Below are positions 61,445 through 64,000 of a DNA stretch of 64,000 nt, piece by piece. The position numbers and the translations under genes were made by a program. Below the pieces are notes generated by a model. The model was not told where the DNA came from and did no database searches. It saw nothing but the letters and a program-made list of their open reading frames with translations. Where the stretch lies: contig JAGVVL010000022.1 of the NCBI GenBank assembly GCA_018287875.1, positions 620,001 through 684,000 on the forward strand. Reading direction: 5' to 3'. How positions within the stretch are numbered: position 1 is the stretch's first letter; every line of letters begins with the position of its first letter. This DNA is from Nigrospora sphaerica (taxonomy: Eukaryota > Ascomycota > Sordariomycetes > Amphisphaeriales > Apiosporaceae).

Positions 61445-61700
61445 CGCTCAGCACCCTAAACCGAATCGCAGACCCCGGTGCAACTTTTCCCCACGATTCA
61501 TGACCGAGAACGGCACGAGAAGACTGGGGTAAGCTAGCGAAGTGTTCCGTTCCCGGGGGCGGGCCGGCCCACGGCATTGCCTGCTACGCTACGCGCTTAG
61601 GCGATCGTCGTTGCAGAGCAGACACCAGAGTAGCGGAATGCGATACCAGGCCCTCGATGCTGCTACGCAATCGCACCGAAGCCGGACCCGGCGCAGAAAC
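61445..61700 (+). repeat. Diverged direct repeat, copy 2
   Basis: Counterpart of 59380-59640. Confidence 0.55.
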
Positions 61701-62100
61701 AAGTACGCACGATGTAGCCCGCGGAGACGGATCCCTCGCACTACAGTGATGGACGTTAGGGGCCGTTGGTAATGACCGCCTCGCACGGTGGTGACCAGGC
61801 TTAGAACGCTCCGCGCCCATGGCCGCGGTCTGATTACGAAGCGTGTTGTCATTCCCACTGATGGCCTTGCCCGGTCTTACCCTGCTCTTGAAGCTGTAGT
61901 TACCGTCTCTCCACCCATCAAGGTCGGGAGCAACGCGGCCGGGGCTCTGAGCGTGGCGCTGTGCCCCCACGAAGATGGCGTGGTCTGGTGATGCCGGATG
62001 CGCTTCATCGCCCGACCTAGGTTGCGCAGTTGTGCACGGACCACATCGCGATGCCGCTGAAGGGCCCCCAGCGTTCACCGCTTTCGGGTCGGCTCCCAAT
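61701..62100. other. Intergenic, nothing recognised
   Basis: No gene was recognised between the repeat copy and the presumed MULE terminus. Confidence 0.35.
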
Positions 62101-62104
62101 AGGC

Positions 62105-62145
62105 GCACGGGTACCCGTGCGGATAAAATCGCACGGGACCCGTGC
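62105..62145. repeat. Paired palindromes at the presumed MULE 5' end
   Basis: GCACGGGTACCCGTGC (62105-62120) is a perfect 16-bp palindrome. GCACGGGACCCGTGC (62131-62145) repeats it with one base less, 10 bp later. They lie about 130 bp before the transposase start and are candidates for the terminal repeat or transposase binding sites. The right end is outside the window. Confidence 0.5.
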
Positions 62146-62273
62146 GGATTCTGTTTATAGCTTAGCGTGCCTTGGTTCCGGCCGACATCGCACACTTTAC
62201 GCGCTATAGAACGCGCTGAGACGCGCTCGCGTGTTACTTTTGTCACCATCACCATCCTAAGACTTGTCTTGCA

Positions 62274-64000
62274 ATGGCAGCTATTACCAATATCCACCAA
62301 AAATTCCCCGACGACTGTCTTCCTCCAGAAAGCACCTACGAGTCCCGAGATGCCTTAGTCACAGCTATCAACAAGTGGGCATACACCAGAGGTTACGCCT
62401 TCGTTACAAAAAGGTCAACAAAGGAGAAGACTGGCAGGCTCTCGGTCGTGTACGCATGTGATCGGTCATGCCGCGAATACGCCTCCGGAAAGGCCCGCCA
62501 GCGAAAAACATCTACGCGCAGTAACAACTGTCCGTTCTCGGTGCTAGCAAAAGAATCACGAGGCGGGGATACATGGACATTGCGACACCGGCCCGATCCG
62601 CAGTTTGCCCAGCACAACCACGAGCCGAGTCTACACCCATCCGCCCATCCTAGGCATCGCGCACTTGATACCGAAACAAAGACCCGCCTCTCCAGCCTTT
62701 CGAATGCTGGCGTCCCACCTAAGGAGATTCGAACGTACATACGCCAGAACACGGGTTCCATTGCAACGCAGCAAGATATCTACAACCGTATCGCGGACAG
62801 CAGGCGCGAGATATGCGAAGGGCAGAGCACGATCAATGCCCTAGCTAATCAGCTTGACCGTGAAGGGTTCTGGAGCCGTTTACAGCTCGATTCGGAGAAC
62901 CGCGTTAAGGCTTTACTTTTCGCGCATCCAGAGTCGCTGAACTATCTTCAGGCTTATCCGGATGTTTTGATTCTCGACTGTACCTACAAAACGAACAAGT
63001 ACGGAATGCCGCTCCTAGATATGATCGGGGTAGACGCTTCTCAACGGTCCTTCTGCATCGCATTTGCATTTCTTAGTGGAGAGAGCGAGGAGATTTCATT
63101 TGGGCTTTAGAGCGTCTACGGTCACTCTACGAAATCAGCAAATCCCGCCCACCTTCAGTCATTCTTACCGATCGATGTCTTGCTTGCATTAACGCGATTA
63201 AAGTATGCTTTCCTCTGCTACTTCATTGCTATGCCTTTGGCATGCGAACAAAGCCGTCCTTCGTTACTGTCAGCCATCATTTGCTACCCAGCCACAACTC
63301 CGAGACTCCGAAGCCGACAGATCTGCAAGCCTTAAAGAGTGGAACAACTTTTACCAGCATTGGCACCAAATCATTCGCTCTCCTACCGAGGAAATATTTA
63401 ACACCCGTGTGTCTATATTTGAACAGCGCTATATTACGACACATATTCGGGACGTGGCCTACGTTAAGGAGACATGGCTCGACTTATATAAGGAAAAGCT
63501 TGTGAAGGCCTGGGTTGACAGCTACCCTCATTTCGGCAATGTTGTCACTTCGCGCGTCGAAGGCATTCATGCTCTTCTTAAAAGCCATTTAAAAAAATCA
63601 ACACTTGATTTGTTTGAGGCTTGGAGGGCTATCAAGCACGCGTTGATGAACCAACTTGGAGAACTAAGGTCCAACCAGGCAAAGCAGCAGATTCGGTCCC
63701 CGATTGAACTGTCCGGTCCACTCTATAGTGTGGTACGGGGCTGGGTATCACACGAGGCTCTTCGAAAGGTTGAAGAGCAGCGGAAGCTCCTCCCGATAAG
63801 CGGTCCGCTACCACGCTGCACAGGCGCATTCTCTCGGTCGCAAGGCCTGCCATGCGTTCACACACTTGAGGCTTTGTTATCCGAAGGTAAAGCTCTCTAT
63901 CTCGGGGACTTCCATTCTCATTGGCACCTAGTCCGAAGTGGTGCCAAACCTTTCCTTCAAGAGCCTCGCCAGCGTATCGACTTAACAGCTGCCAAGTCCT
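62274..64000 (+). pseudogene. MULE (Mutator-like) transposase, frameshifted, runs off the window
   Basis: Starts MAAITNIHQKFPDDCLPPES. A FAR1-type DNA-binding region (about residues 20-120) follows: GYAFVTKRSTKEKTGRLSVV, CDRSC, NNCPFSV, HNHEPS. The MULE core begins with VLILDCTYKTNKYGMPLLDM (first Asp). A frameshift near 63090 leads to FIWALERLRSLYEISKSRPP and VILTDRCLACINAI (second Asp). Another shift near 63205-63215 leads to LLCLWHANKAV, the conserved C/H motif, and VTSRVEGIHALLKSHL (Glu). A SWIM-like C...CVH ending (GLPCVHTLEAL) follows, and the frame is open to 64000. Two shifts make it a pseudogene unless they are assembly errors. Fungal Hop-type elements have this composition. Confidence 0.85.

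Overview
The window is nuclear DNA of a filamentous ascomycete fungus. The signs are short GT..AG introns of about 45-60 nt with CTAAC/CTAAT branch sites, Tad1-type LINE, Fot1/pogo, Copia, Gypsy and MULE transposons, Zn2Cys6 regulator remnants, a GH18 chitinase, a DUF3435 tyrosine recombinase, NACHT-WD40 NLRs and a HET-domain gene. The species cannot be named from this sequence. It reads as an accessory, repeat-rich and gene-poor compartment, perhaps subtelomeric. Intact genes are few, and remnants and nested insertions are many.

Layout. 1-8.5 kb: decayed genes, namely two broken Zn2Cys6 regulators and one conserved hypothetical protein on the minus strand. 8.56-10.26 kb: a 5' fragment of a Gypsy element (LTR, primer-binding site, broken gag). 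10.26-17.5 kb: a Copia element on the minus strand, with pol broken by one TAG and one frameshift, and with a plus-strand cysteine-rich gene between pol and its 3' LTR. 17.57-19.33 kb: a degenerate Fot1-like element with a solo LTR inside it. 19.98-20.99 kb: a GH18 chitinase gene lacking its 5' part. 21.09-28.67 kb: a second Fot1-like element inserted at TA beside the chitinase and itself split by a full-length Tad1-like LINE with a perfect 15-bp target duplication. 29.3-31.35 kb: remnants of hypothetical genes. 32.4-40.9 kb: a long Gypsy element with intact Gag-protease and RT-integrase frames, a canonical -1 frameshift signal, an unusually long tRNA-Asn primer-binding site, many copies of the hexamer TGATCA, and an antisense cysteine-rich gene 3' of pol. 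41.36-43.82 kb: a five-exon DUF3435 tyrosine recombinase gene of the Starship captain family that reads as intact.

44.9-57.7 kb is an innate-immunity/allorecognition cluster. It holds a decayed PNP-type NLR, two divergently arranged NACHT-WD40 NLRs that form an inverted duplication, and a HET-domain gene. The HET protein ends in two repeats that match a single copy of the same motif just ahead of the NACHT domain in both NLRs (GS-x-[FY]...QGN-x-I). This is the one-motif-in-receptor, two-motifs-in-effector layout of the HET-S/NWD2 amyloid signalling system, here with a HET domain as the putative death effector. I think it is the most interesting system in the window. Its position on the 3' side of an intact captain makes Starship cargo a testable idea. 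59-64 kb holds diverged direct repeats and a MULE transposase that runs off the right edge.

No tRNA, rRNA or CRISPR features were seen. All identifications are from reading the sequence; no searches were run.
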